In this document: piece by piece, positions 9,201 through 15,850 of the stretch
Layout of the letters: each line of letters starts with the position of its first letter
Position numbering within the stretch: the first letter of the stretch is position 1
DNA from: Pseudomonas sp. S09G 359
Lineage (GTDB): Bacteria; Pseudomonadota; Gammaproteobacteria; Pseudomonadales; Pseudomonadaceae
Length of the DNA stretch: 64,000 nt
Reading direction: 5' to 3'
Assembly (NCBI RefSeq): GCF_002843605.1
Contig: NZ_CP025263.1
Span: 3,625,501-3,689,500, forward strand
Notes under the pieces: model-generated
The model's input: the letters and a program-made list of their open reading frames with translations, nothing else
Told to the model about the DNA's origin: nothing
The model's database searches: none
Made by a program: the position numbers and the translations under genes

Positions 9201-9304
9201 GACTGCTCGGCCCGGCCGCCGGCCTTCGCCATTTCATCCAGGCTCGTTTTTGCCTGGATTGCATCGGCCGAGTCGATCTTGACGCCGAGTTCTGCAATGT
9301 TCAT
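6248..9304 (-). CDS. Phage tail tape measure protein
   Basis: At 1018 residues this is the longest gene of the prophage, as expected for a protein whose length sets tail length. The N-terminal and central parts are long alpha-helical, Ala/Gln/Lys-rich coiled-coil stretches. A hydrophobic segment near residues 195-235 (AAGLLAILAPLALATAAVGG) is typical of tape measures and may act in DNA passage through the inner membrane. The C-terminal part has the Gly-rich region and the GVMGEAGEEAIMPL motif common in lambda-type tape measures. It lies between the GT chaperone and tail protein M, the expected position. Confidence 0.95.
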   Translation of the reverse strand: MNIAELGVKIDSADAIQAKTSLDEMAKAGGRAEQSAVSLMNEMQALEKSLSSSAKTTQDLAKQRDALAKLTKTGAYGEAEAAKISAQLDKQQIALAKSALDEQKALNSLLGAIDPARAALAKLDTQVEQLGKHLDAGRISQDQYNSALGKIDKDYAKLEKTTTGFDKLRLGTRQAQENVVQLGNALSSGDWGSGVRAVAQLGAGAGAGAAGLLAILAPLALATAAVGGLAYAYHRGSEEQDSYNKSLILTGNYAGVSAGQLGDMARQVSATVGTTGQAAAVLAMLADNGKIAGESFAGITKAAVSMQEATGKAVSETVAEFVKLADDPVKASAALNEQYHYLTASVFSQIAALEEQRDHAGAVKLATESYADAINERTPRILENLSFWEKGYNAVARAADSLKNIGRPDIGADIEQARRDLASAQSGDVGLFQNKQEMIDLYQNRLNMLEDQKAAQAEIAKLESDQAKAQQAAITSMQKVDALTKSSWTNEQKRADALKDYKKQLDDIRKVAPNDPRLAQATVDKNIANINDKFKDPKAAGTQVDLTSFNNAKNDLAAITDTYKNYQKELEAAQKAGLLSEEDYLLRRQALIGNQLDQTKAGYEAEISALEGAKGKKSTSAAQSIQLDQKIADARAGMVKAQKDADSQLEVLATNETGRLAKQERAISTYVQALGQQQRALELAGQRAVLGVGQGDRQNALSGELNSQQDRFAQQSLELANQKSDPSRNMSEEEFKRKSQALADANKAATDQIRQNYADVEAAQGDWTNGATAAWDNYLDSAANIAGQTKSLFGNAFSSMEDSIVNFAMTGKASFSDFAKSILADMARIATRQASSALLGSLVGAAASYLGGSAAGGGNGLAAGSSGAASSNLGASSAGYSNTYFPQAKGGAWSGGMQMFADGGAFTNSIVSKPTAFGMANGKTGVMGEAGEEAIMPLTRTSSGKLGVMAMGGGGAGGTQINVEVHIDGDGNASSTADAPGYDLFGKELATFVEQKYQELRSRDMRQGGVINNAIKGR

Positions 9305-9331
9305 CGACTCACCTTGAATAAGTGCCCGTGG

Positions 9332-9634
9332 TTACGGGCTGTTTTCCCTTTCCTCCGCCATGACGCGCAGGGCTTCGCCTTCCAGCACCTGAAGGTCAGG
9401 GAAGATTTCAGCGAGTTTCTTTTTCTTGATACCGAGAAATCCGGCCACGTCGCGGAGGCAGCTATAGTCGAGACCGATAGCGCCGCCAGAGCCTGCTCGC
9501 CACTGGGTGGACATGCGGTTGAACAGGATGAAGGCTGGCCAGTTGCAGGGCCAGACCTCCACTTCCTCAACCAGGTCGCCAGGGGCAAGGCCGAACATGC
9601 CGATTACCGTGTCCGGCACATCAGGCGAATACAT
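9332..9634 (-). CDS. Tail assembly chaperone T part, made by -1 frameshift from G
   Basis: The frame encodes about 100 residues with the features of DUF1799-type phage proteins found after the G chaperone. It is open upstream of its first ATG all the way to the slippery site at 9655-9661, in the -1 frame relative to gene G. It is therefore best read as the T domain of a GT fusion, as in lambda, where GT recruits the tape measure and tail tube during assembly. The ATG at 9634 gives the minimal separate frame. Independent translation cannot be excluded. Confidence 0.8.
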   Translation of the reverse strand: MYSPDVPDTVIGMFGLAPGDLVEEVEVWPCNWPAFILFNRMSTQWRAGSGGAIGLDYSCLRDVAGFLGIKKKKLAEIFPDLQVLEGEALRVMAEERENSP

Positions 9635-9651
9635 CGCGCGGGCGGCGTCGG

Positions 9652-10032
9652 TCAGTTTCCCAGGCGGGCCTGGCTGTATGCACCTTCGTAGGCCTTAACG
9701 ACCGCCTCGGCGGCACCCTGGCAAGACTTCACGAATGCGACGATGTTGTCGTCGCTGTATTCGTCATCGAAGCCCCAGCTGACTACCAGGTCCTTGATCT
9801 GCTGCGCTTGCTGCTCGGTATCCACGGCAACCACTTCAGACCAAGAAGGCTTGTCGCCCAGCGCGGCTCTCGCCTTGTTCCGCGCCTCGTTCCATTCATC
9901 GAACAGCGCGGCAAGCTCGGAGCGATCCCGGTACTTGAAGGTGAACTCGACCTTCTCGGGCGCGCTGCCGACGATCGGGATCAGCACGGGCGCATTGAAC
10001 GTAGCCTTTTGCGCAATACGGATCTTAGCCAT
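9652..10032 (-). CDS. Tail assembly chaperone G
   Basis: This 126-residue protein is encoded between the tail tube and the tape measure, the position of lambda gene G. It begins MAKIRIAQKATFNAPV, is acidic in the second half (WGFDDEYSDDNIVAF), and ends in the codons CTG GGA AAC TGA, which contain the slippery heptamer GGGAAAC. In lambda, gpG and gpGT act as chaperones that coat the tape measure during tail assembly and are not in the virion. Family assignment rests on position, size and the frameshift site. Confidence 0.85.
   Translation of the reverse strand: MAKIRIAQKATFNAPVLIPIVGSAPEKVEFTFKYRDRSELAALFDEWNEARNKARAALGDKPSWSEVVAVDTEQQAQQIKDLVVSWGFDDEYSDDNIVAFVKSCQGAAEAVVKAYEGAYSQARLGN
9655..9661 (-). 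promoter_or_regulatory. Programmed -1 ribosomal frameshift site GGGAAAC
   Basis: On the minus strand the last sense codons of gene G read CTG GGA AAC, so the heptamer G-GGA-AAC is in the correct phase for a -1 slip. After the slip the next codon is CTG and the frame is open for 107 codons through the downstream T frame. Lambda uses GGGAAAG at the same point. The stop of G follows directly after the heptamer. Confidence 0.88.
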
Positions 10033-10035
10033 GGT

Positions 10036-10692
10036 TTACACCGCCGCCGTCAGGTAGCGTGTCGGCTCGGCCTGCAACGCCAAGCTGACGGTACGGGTCA
10101 GCAGGTTGTTGCGGGACACCGCTGGCTGTTTGGAGAACGACGTGTAGGTGCCGTACAGCAGGGTGTCGTTACCGGGCAGGTTCAGGCGCGCCGCTTCGAT
10201 CTGCTTGCCGGCGTCCGCCTTCAGCAGCACCCCGTTGAACGCCTGAGCCGGGTCATCGGCGATGGTGAGCACCATACTTGCTGCCGATTTGTCGGTAGGG
10301 ATCTGCTTGCCCTGGTCATCCTCGAGGAACACCACATCCAGGTAGTTCTGTTCGCCACCGGAGAAGGCCACGTCGGAGATTTGCGGGATCTGCACCCAGG
10401 TCAGCACCTTGCGCATCGTGCCTGCGCCACCAGCGACCGGATAGACCTGCGTGTCGGTAGTGTCGATGCCTTCTAGGGTAATCGCCGTGGCCGTGGCTGC
10501 CTTCACGCGCACCACCTTGCTATCCAGCTTGCTCCAGCCAGACGTCAAGAGAACAATATCGCCGGCAGCGATGGTGCCACCTACAACAGTGGCCACCGCC
10601 TCACTAGCGTTGCTGATGGTGGCGAACGCCAGTGCGGCAGCGTAGGTTGCGGCGTGCTGGAAGGTGCCGCCGTTCGGGATTTTGTAGCCCAT
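10036..10692 (-). CDS. Major tail tube protein
   Basis: This is a 218-residue structural protein in the position of lambda gpV. The start at 10692 follows AGAGGAAATACCC; the longer frame upstream crosses a terminator and is rejected. The protein is rich in small and beta-prone residues (LTIADDPAQAFNGVLLKADAGKQIEAARLNLPGN), as tail tube subunits are. A strong terminator lies just upstream at 10717, so this high-copy protein may be transcribed separately from the head genes or by antitermination. Neighbours are the tail terminator (upstream) and chaperone G (4 nt downstream). Confidence 0.85.
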   Translation of the reverse strand: MGYKIPNGGTFQHAATYAAALAFATISNASEAVATVVGGTIAAGDIVLLTSGWSKLDSKVVRVKAATATAITLEGIDTTDTQVYPVAGGAGTMRKVLTWVQIPQISDVAFSGGEQNYLDVVFLEDDQGKQIPTDKSAASMVLTIADDPAQAFNGVLLKADAGKQIEAARLNLPGNDTLLYGTYTSFSKQPAVSRNNLLTRTVSLALQAEPTRYLTAAV

Positions 10693-10716
10693 GGGTATTT
10701 CCTCTTTGCAGATGTG

Positions 10717-10739
10717 AAAAAACCCGCTCAATGGCGGGT
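10717..10739 (-). terminator. Intrinsic terminator upstream of the tail tube gene
   Basis: On the minus strand ACCCGC/GCGGGT with loop CATTGA is followed by TTTTTT. It lies between the tail terminator gene and the tail tube gene. Confidence 0.8.
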
Positions 10740-10764
10740 CTCTGGGTTTGCCCAATGGGCGGGA

Positions 10765-11181
10765 TCAGTTGGTGTCGGCTCGGTACAAGAACGAGGCTGG
10801 AACGGTATAAGTTGAATCGCCTGTGATGCCGGGCCCTGGGTCAACTGGCGACATTGTCACAACGGTCAGCGCGCCCTTCGTGTCCCGCGCGTATAGAGGG
10901 AACAGGTCGGTCAATTCGGCTGCTATTGGATTCGTCTTGGCCTTGCCGGTACCGGACGGCGCGATAATGCTCACCTGGAACACTCCGGTGAACAGCCGGT
11001 GATCGCCGCCGAGCGTGTTGCTCGCGGTATCGCCCGGAATTGTGAAAGCACGCAAATACGTCTCGCCTGCCGCCGGCGTGTAGGCCGTGTTCTCGAACAC
11101 GATCTTCAGCTTCTCCGACCTGGCAGCGTTCCAGGCGATGAGCTTGGCCTCGTAGATCGAGGCTATTATTGCGTGACTCAT
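10765..11181 (-). CDS. DUF4128-type tail terminator or tail completion protein
   Basis: This 138-residue protein resembles the DUF4128 family of phage tail completion proteins, which cap the tail tube and join it to the head. It begins MSHAIIASIYEAKL and contains a beta-rich core (LRAFTIPGDT, FQVSIIAPSG). Its start overlaps the end of the gp10-like gene by 4 nt (ATGA), and the tail tube gene follows. Position between the head-tail connectors and the tail tube is the expected one. Confidence 0.78.
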   Translation of the reverse strand: MSHAIIASIYEAKLIAWNAARSEKLKIVFENTAYTPAAGETYLRAFTIPGDTASNTLGGDHRLFTGVFQVSIIAPSGTGKAKTNPIAAELTDLFPLYARDTKGALTVVTMSPVDPGPGITGDSTYTVPASFLYRADTN

Positions 11182-11774
11182 ACTTGGTTGTTCCTGATGG
11201 CCTCCAGCACGATCTGCTGAAAGCGAGCCACGGTTACCCGGACCATACCGCCGGGGGCCTGGGTCGAATGGCCAAACTCCAGCGGGATCGCGTAGGGCAA
11301 ATTGTTGATGATGTAGGCCATCTGGCCGGCGGTGAAGTCGCTCATTGCGGCCACCAGTGCGGCAGTAGTCTCGGCGCCGCTCGGGTCTACCTCGTCGAAG
11401 GTGACGCTCTCGACAACGCCCAGCGAGATGTGCCAGTTCGCGCGGAAGCGGCCTCCGACGTAGCCTTCTGGCGCCTTGAGATCCATGCCGTCGTTGAGCT
11501 TACGGGCCTTCTTGAGCCTGCCGCCCTTCGTGAGGTTGGCCGGGTCACTGCGCAGCGCGCTGTTATAATCGTCAACAGCCTTGTTGTACTGCGTCGCTAC
11601 CGCGTTCCGCGCCCAGATATCCGGGTTACCCACGGGAGACATGCGAATCAGGCTGCTGCCGACCTCAATGATGATTTCGCGGACGCTGCCGTCGATTGCT
11701 TCGCTGGTCTGCGCGGCGAACTCGGCCAGGCTCAGAGCGAAGCTACCGGACTGGCCGGCACCTGCCCGGCTCAC
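11178..11774 (-). CDS. HK97 gp10-like putative tail component
   Basis: This 198-residue protein has the features of the HK97 gp10 group: an N-terminal helix, the RMSPVGNPDIW segment and the C-terminal PLEFGHSTQAPGGMVR motif, in which the F-G-H/T core is characteristic. These proteins act in head-tail joining or tail completion. It overlaps both neighbours by 4 nt, so the three genes 12139-10765 are probably translationally coupled. Confidence 0.83.
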   Translation of the reverse strand: MSRAGAGQSGSFALSLAEFAAQTSEAIDGSVREIIIEVGSSLIRMSPVGNPDIWARNAVATQYNKAVDDYNSALRSDPANLTKGGRLKKARKLNDGMDLKAPEGYVGGRFRANWHISLGVVESVTFDEVDPSGAETTAALVAAMSDFTAGQMAYIINNLPYAIPLEFGHSTQAPGGMVRVTVARFQQIVLEAIRNNQV

Positions 11775-12139
11775 GAACGCACCTGCAATTCGTACAGGAT
11801 CGGCGTCCCGGCCGGGTTGACCTCTCTTAGCGGAGGAACAATTGACCAGGTACAGCCCTGGGCAACCACCTTATCCAGCAAGCCCGGCACCCAGACCAAA
11901 CCCTGCGCGGCAACCTTGAGCTTCTTGTCGCCTTGCCGGATGAGGCTGTTGTTTTGGAATTCCAGGCCAGTGAAGTCGAGCAGGATGCCCTGGGCGGTTT
12001 GCTCGATTGTCGCGCCCGGCGCCTCGCCGCCCGTCTCCGGGTCGTACTCGCCCGGCTCCGCCTTGCTGATGGTCACGGGCTGGCCAAACTCTGTGATCAT
12101 CTCCAGAGCCATCACGGCCATCTCATCGTAAAATGACAT
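11771..12139 (-). CDS. Putative head-tail joining protein
   Basis: This 122-residue beta-rich protein is encoded between the head-tail adaptor and the gp10-like protein. It has no recognisable catalytic motif. Size, position and a core like that of head-tail joining proteins (GQPVTISKAEPGEYDPETGG) support a stopper role. The start ATG at 12139 gives MSFYDEMAVMALEMI. It is directly downstream of a plus-strand moron that splits the connector genes. Confidence 0.65.
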   Translation of the reverse strand: MSFYDEMAVMALEMITEFGQPVTISKAEPGEYDPETGGEAPGATIEQTAQGILLDFTGLEFQNNSLIRQGDKKLKVAAQGLVWVPGLLDKVVAQGCTWSIVPPLREVNPAGTPILYELQVRS

Positions 12140-12168
12140 GATCGACCCCTTCTAAAATTGACTGAAAA

Positions 12169-12471
12169 ATGTATATCGAACTACTAGATGCTGTTCACGA
12201 GCTTAAGAAGGCAGTACAAAGCGACTGCGATAATGTCGACACCAAAAAAGTTACCGCCGCCCACGCGTTAGCTAAAGCGCTTTCAGAGCAGCATCCTGTA
12301 ATCGCGGGCCTCGCTGCGCAAATCCTTGACGATTGCTTCCCGAGGAACATTAATCCGAACGTGAACTTAGAGAAACTGGAGTCTATTACGCAGGCACTCT
12401 GCTTCAAGGACGGAGGCCGCGCCTTGTCTTGGTATACCGGCGAGAAGCTTTGTGAAGACATGGGGCTTTAG
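12169..12471 (+). CDS. Hypothetical protein on plus strand between connector genes (moron)
   Basis: A 100-residue acidic helical protein is encoded on the strand opposite to the late operon and fills the gap between two connector genes. Its end overlaps the end of the minus-strand adaptor gene by 4 nt. Base composition is AT-richer than the flanking genes. No clear ribosome binding site is seen upstream (GACTGAAAAATG), and an 88-residue frame exists on the other strand. The plus frame is preferred because its protein looks better composed (LEKLESITQALCFKDGG). No family is recognised. Confidence 0.55.
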   Translation: MYIELLDAVHELKKAVQSDCDNVDTKKVTAAHALAKALSEQHPVIAGLAAQILDDCFPRNINPNVNLEKLESITQALCFKDGGRALSWYTGEKLCEDMGL

Positions 12472-12971
12472 GCTCTAACTGCAAAAAGGCCACGCTTGGC
12501 TAGATAATCCGCAAACTGCGTAGCGCTCGGCCGATCCGGCGCCGCTGGCAACAGCCGGTTGCTGGTCGAAGGAATTGCCGCATACTGCCGCGTCACCGCG
12601 CCCTCAACACGATCCAGCAGCACCGCGCCTTTGCGCTTCTCCACCGGGTCGATGTCGTCCTGATGGATCTCGGCGGCCAGGGCCATCTGGCCGTACTGGA
12701 TCCGTGCCGGCAGGTAGTTGTCTGGCTTGATCTGGCAGTCCAGCTCAACACCCCGGCGCGGCCAGGCCAACGCCTGCTCGCTGCTCATCTTGCGGCCTTT
12801 CCAGGTCTTGCCATCCATCGCCAACGCGGCCCGGCGCAGCAACGCTTCCTGCTCGGGAACGCCTGCGGGGATGACCGTGCCGAACTTCACGGCATACATG
12901 GCCAGGTCCTCGGCGCTCGCGTAGCTTTCGGCGTCCGGCTTACCGGTACCGTCCTCGATGATGAGTGTCAT
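12468..12971 (-). CDS. DnaT-like / head-tail adaptor protein
   Basis: This 167-residue protein belongs to a phage family often labelled DnaT-like ssDNA-binding protein in automatic annotation. The family is encoded right after the capsid genes and is more plausibly a head-tail adaptor. It begins with MTLIIEDGTGKPDAESYAS, shows the conserved WKGRKMSSEQALAWPRRGV segment and ends in a Pro/Ser-rich tail. The location between the capsid module and the connector genes supports the adaptor reading. Confidence 0.72.
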   Translation of the reverse strand: MTLIIEDGTGKPDAESYASAEDLAMYAVKFGTVIPAGVPEQEALLRRAALAMDGKTWKGRKMSSEQALAWPRRGVELDCQIKPDNYLPARIQYGQMALAAEIHQDDIDPVEKRKGAVLLDRVEGAVTRQYAAIPSTSNRLLPAAPDRPSATQFADYLAKRGLFAVRA

Positions 12972-13030
12972 GCGTCAACTCGCTGGAATGGTTTGTAGGT
13001 TGGCCGCCGGATCACCGACAGCCAGCATTA

Positions 13031-13606
13031 TCAGGCCTTGGACAGATCAGCGACGAGCTTTTCCAAGGATTCTTTCGAGGCGTTGGCCCGGTATGGCACC
13101 TTCGCTTCGTCGAGCTTGGCTTTCAGGTCGGCGACTTCCTTCGCGTCGGCATCTTCCCGACCCGCTTTGTCGATCTGCTGGAGAAGCTCATCTACCTGCA
13201 GTTGCAGAACTTTCACCTTCTCGACTTCACCGTCACGCTCGCGAATAAGACTTTCCACGCCGGCGTTTACCGCTTCGAACACCCGAAACAGGCGATCAGC
13301 GATAGGGCCAAGTTCGCCTTCCGGGCGCGCCAGCGCTTGATCAGCGAACGACTCGACGATCAGACCTACAGATTCGAGCTCAGCGCGAAAGGCGTCGATA
13401 TCGATGCTGGAACTGCCACCATCGATCAGCAGCATCTTCGGCAACTCCTTGACGGTCACGTCAGGCACTTCTTCTGCTGCATCTTCACGACTTTCGGTAA
13501 CGCTTGCGTCGACGATGCGCAGGCCATTCGCCTTGGCCAGCGCCTTCACGTCTTCCTGGTACTGGTGGAATGGACCAGGCAGATACCAGATGTTTTTGTT
13601 GCTCAT
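13031..13606 (-). CDS. Capsid-associated protein with C-terminal HeH/LEM-like motif
   Basis: A protein of about 191 residues is encoded directly downstream of the major capsid gene. Residues 110-150 look coiled-coil (EKVKVLQLQVDELLQQIDKA). The C-terminal 30 residues (LKAKLDEAKVPYRANASKES plus following leucines) resemble the HeH/LEM helix-extended-loop-helix fold, seen at the ends of several phage capsid-region proteins. The start at 13606 has GAGG 8 nt upstream; an ATG two codons earlier is possible. The function is unknown; a decoration or connector accessory role is inferred from position. Confidence 0.65.
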   Translation of the reverse strand: MSNKNIWYLPGPFHQYQEDVKALAKANGLRIVDASVTESREDAAEEVPDVTVKELPKMLLIDGGSSSIDIDAFRAELESVGLIVESFADQALARPEGELGPIADRLFRVFEAVNAGVESLIRERDGEVEKVKVLQLQVDELLQQIDKAGREDADAKEVADLKAKLDEAKVPYRANASKESLEKLVADLSKA

Positions 13607-13655
13607 GATCATGTCCTCGCCAAGCCGGGCACTGGGCCCGACTCAGCTGTCAGGG

Positions 13656-14624
13656 TTACTTGGAGGCGTCACCGATCAGAGCCACACCGGCGGTGTGCTT
13701 GATGCTGGTGGCGGTCTTGTCCCAGTTGGTACCGGTCGCCAGTTCGGCGTCGGTTGGCGACTTGCCGCCGGTGGTGGTGTCCCAGGTGTAGCCCTTCAGA
13801 CCCAGGCCAAAGGTGTAGTCGGTTTGGAGCGTGGTTTCGATACGCTCCTTGCCGTTGGTGGTCTGGACGTTGCTGATGATGTCGCGGCCGTCGTGGACAA
13901 GGGCAGCGCCTTGCACCAGAGACAAGATGATTTCCTTGTTCGGGGTGCCGGCCTGCATCAGCGCCGGGGCATCCGTCACAACGGAGATCTTGCCGAGGAT
14001 GTCCACGACGCGGACGTTGCCCGCCTGGAACAGCTGCTGTTGGTTTGCCAGGTTCTGGCCGACCAACTTGTGGTAGCTGGTGCCCTGCATCACCTGGGTT
14101 ACCAGGTTCTGGCTTGCGTCGCCGAACTTCGCGTGGGCGTTGTTCAGGCCGGCGTAGGTGATGCCAGCGGTAGCCGACACATCGTTGACGGCAGCAGCCT
14201 GGGCGGTGATAGCGGCGACCAGAGCGGCGATCGCGGTGTTCAGCTGGTCCTTCAGGAGGATTTCAGCGAACGCACGGCTGGCAACTTCGATGCCTTGGGC
14301 GGTTGGGCGCTCCAGCCAGGTCATTTGGGATGGCTCGTAGCGGATCGGACCGAAGCCGCCGGCTACCTTCACCGAAGTGTTCTTCAGCTCGGTCAGGTCG
14401 GTGGCAGCGACGGCGGCGTTCGCGCTGTAGCGGTCCACGCGACGCTGAGCAGCGGCCAGGGTCTGGAAGAACGACTCCTGAAGGAAGTCACCAGTGAAGC
14501 CGTCAGGAGACAGCACGATTGCACCGCGGCTGGCGGCGTTGAACGCAGCGAGATACTGGTCCAGCGTCTCGAGAGTCGCCGGCATGATGTATTCGTTGAA
14601 AACCTGCATTTGCGACAGGGACAT
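13656..14624 (-). CDS. Major capsid protein
   Basis: This 322-residue protein is the shell subunit. It is encoded directly after the scaffold gene, as in most siphoviruses. The N-terminus MSLSQMQVFNEYIMPATLET and the overall Ala/Thr/Val-rich, low-Cys composition fit the capsid 13-like group of HK97-fold proteins. No protease gene is seen in the head module and a separate scaffold is present, which suggests assembly without maturation cleavage by a classical prohead protease. This is inference. Confidence 0.9.
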   Translation of the reverse strand: MSLSQMQVFNEYIMPATLETLDQYLAAFNAASRGAIVLSPDGFTGDFLQESFFQTLAAAQRRVDRYSANAAVAATDLTELKNTSVKVAGGFGPIRYEPSQMTWLERPTAQGIEVASRAFAEILLKDQLNTAIAALVAAITAQAAAVNDVSATAGITYAGLNNAHAKFGDASQNLVTQVMQGTSYHKLVGQNLANQQQLFQAGNVRVVDILGKISVVTDAPALMQAGTPNKEIILSLVQGAALVHDGRDIISNVQTTNGKERIETTLQTDYTFGLGLKGYTWDTTTGGKSPTDAELATGTNWDKTATSIKHTAGVALIGDASK

Positions 14625-14635
14625 GAGTTATTTCC

Positions 14636-15343
14636 TTACGATTGAGGGAGATCCGGGAACCGGCTCGCGATCGCGGCCGTGCGTTCCTCTTTGGTGCCGC
14701 CGATTTTTCCTTTTGCGGCCCCGCCGCCACCTCCAGCACCAGCAGCCCCGCCGCCAGATGCCTTACTACCCGCGATCAACGGCGCGAAGGCCGTGTCGTT
14801 TGCGAATTCTGCTTTCAGCTCATCCAGCGTTGCCGCCGAGAGCTTGCCCTGCTGGTCGAGGACGACCACAACAGGCTTCCCATCGCGCTGCTCGACGCTC
14901 AGACGGCGTTCGATGTGCGGCAACAGGGCTTTTGCGCTGCCTGGGATTGCAAGGGCAGACGCGATGTCAGTAGCGGTACGGCCGACAGTCAGATCCCGGA
15001 TTTGAGTGCTCAGCGTGCCACGCTCTTGTTCCAGCATGCCGTTCAGCTCAGCTTCGCGGCGGTTGTACTTTTCGGACCAGGACTTCTCGAGTTCTTCGAC
15101 GTTGCCGGACTTGCGAGCTGCCTCTTCACGCTCCAGTCGGGCCTGCTCTTCCGCATCCTTGCGAGCCTTCTCTGCGGCTTTCTTCTCGCCAAGCAGCTCA
15201 TCGACCTTAGCTTTCAGGCCGGACACATCTTCTTGTTGAGGCAGCCCCTCAATGCCGAGTACGAACTTGCCGTCCTTCTCGGTGTAAAGAGCGCGCACGG
15301 CTTCATCTACCCCTTCCAGGGTATCCAGTTGGAATTTCAGCAT
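14636..15343 (-). CDS. Capsid scaffolding protein
   Basis: This 235-residue protein is encoded just upstream of the capsid gene. The start at 15343 follows GGGAGACAACCA. The sequence shows the scaffold pattern: a short beta-rich head (MLKFQLDTLEGVDEAVRALY), a long charged coiled coil over residues 45-110 (EKARKDAEEQARLEREEAA) and a glycine-rich linker (GAGGGGGAAKGKIGG) before a basic C-terminal peptide that could bind capsid. It directs shell assembly and leaves or stays as a minor internal protein. Confidence 0.85.
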   Translation of the reverse strand: MLKFQLDTLEGVDEAVRALYTEKDGKFVLGIEGLPQQEDVSGLKAKVDELLGEKKAAEKARKDAEEQARLEREEAARKSGNVEELEKSWSEKYNRREAELNGMLEQERGTLSTQIRDLTVGRTATDIASALAIPGSAKALLPHIERRLSVEQRDGKPVVVVLDQQGKLSAATLDELKAEFANDTAFAPLIAGSKASGGGAAGAGGGGGAAKGKIGGTKEERTAAIASRFPDLPQS

Positions 15344-15386
15344 TGGTTGTCTCCCAGAGACGTAGGTGCAGGCCCTGCCTGCGGGC

Positions 15387-15414
15387 AAAAAAAAGCCCCG
15401 CACTAGGCAGGGCT
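15387..15414 (-). terminator. Intrinsic terminator upstream of the scaffold gene
   Basis: On the minus strand AGCCCTGC/GCGGGGCT with loop CTAGT is followed by eight T. It follows the NinX-like gene and precedes the scaffold gene. Confidence 0.8.
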
Positions 15415-15430
15415 TATAAAAACTGATCAA

Positions 15431-15796
15431 TCAGCTGTACATTTGGATCTGAAAACCATCTTTGTCCTTGGACATAGCCAAGACTTTCATGGCGGCAATC
15501 AGAGGAAAGTGATGGGTGAAACTCTCGCCACTCTCTAAGCTTGCCTCCCACCCACCTTGGTCGAAATGCTTAAGAGATATCCTGAACTCCTCGATCAGCG
15601 GACCCGCATCCGCCCACAGCGTGCTTGGCGAAAATTTTTTCCACGGCCCTTTCCGAACGCTAATCGTTAAATCTGCACCATAACCACCCGGACGCCAGCT
15701 GACGTTCGTGCCATATTCGCATACCTCTCCGGCAATGACATAGTCGAGCCACCACCCCTCCAGATCATTCAGCTCAACGGTTTGGTATCTCATCAT
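15431..15796 (-). CDS. NinX-like protein (DUF2591 type)
   Basis: This 121-residue protein resembles the NinX/DUF2591 phage family. It has an N-terminal ELNDLEGWWLDYVIAGEV segment matching the family start and the typical SPSTLWADAGPLIEEF block near residues 55-70. In lambdoid phages ninX usually lies with other nin genes; here it sits between the minor head and scaffold genes, with its own terminator after it. The function of the family is not established. The gap between it and the minor head gene (15797-15850) is short and empty. Confidence 0.7.
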   Translation of the reverse strand: MMRYQTVELNDLEGWWLDYVIAGEVCEYGTNVSWRPGGYGADLTISVRKGPWKKFSPSTLWADAGPLIEEFRISLKHFDQGGWEASLESGESFTHHFPLIAAMKVLAMSKDKDGFQIQMYS

Positions 15797-15850
15797 GACT
15801 CATCCATTCATCAGTTGAAATGCACTGACTACATGGTTTGAAGAACCTCG

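Noticed and set aside
7871..9691. 606-residue plus-strand open frame across the tape measure gene
   Set aside because: It is antisense to a clear tape measure protein, in which high GC at third positions leaves the complementary frame open. The protein is low-complexity and resembles nothing known.
13404..14645. 413-residue plus-strand frame opposite the capsid gene
   Set aside because: It is a shadow of the capsid gene, with no ribosome site and a composition typical of antisense frames.
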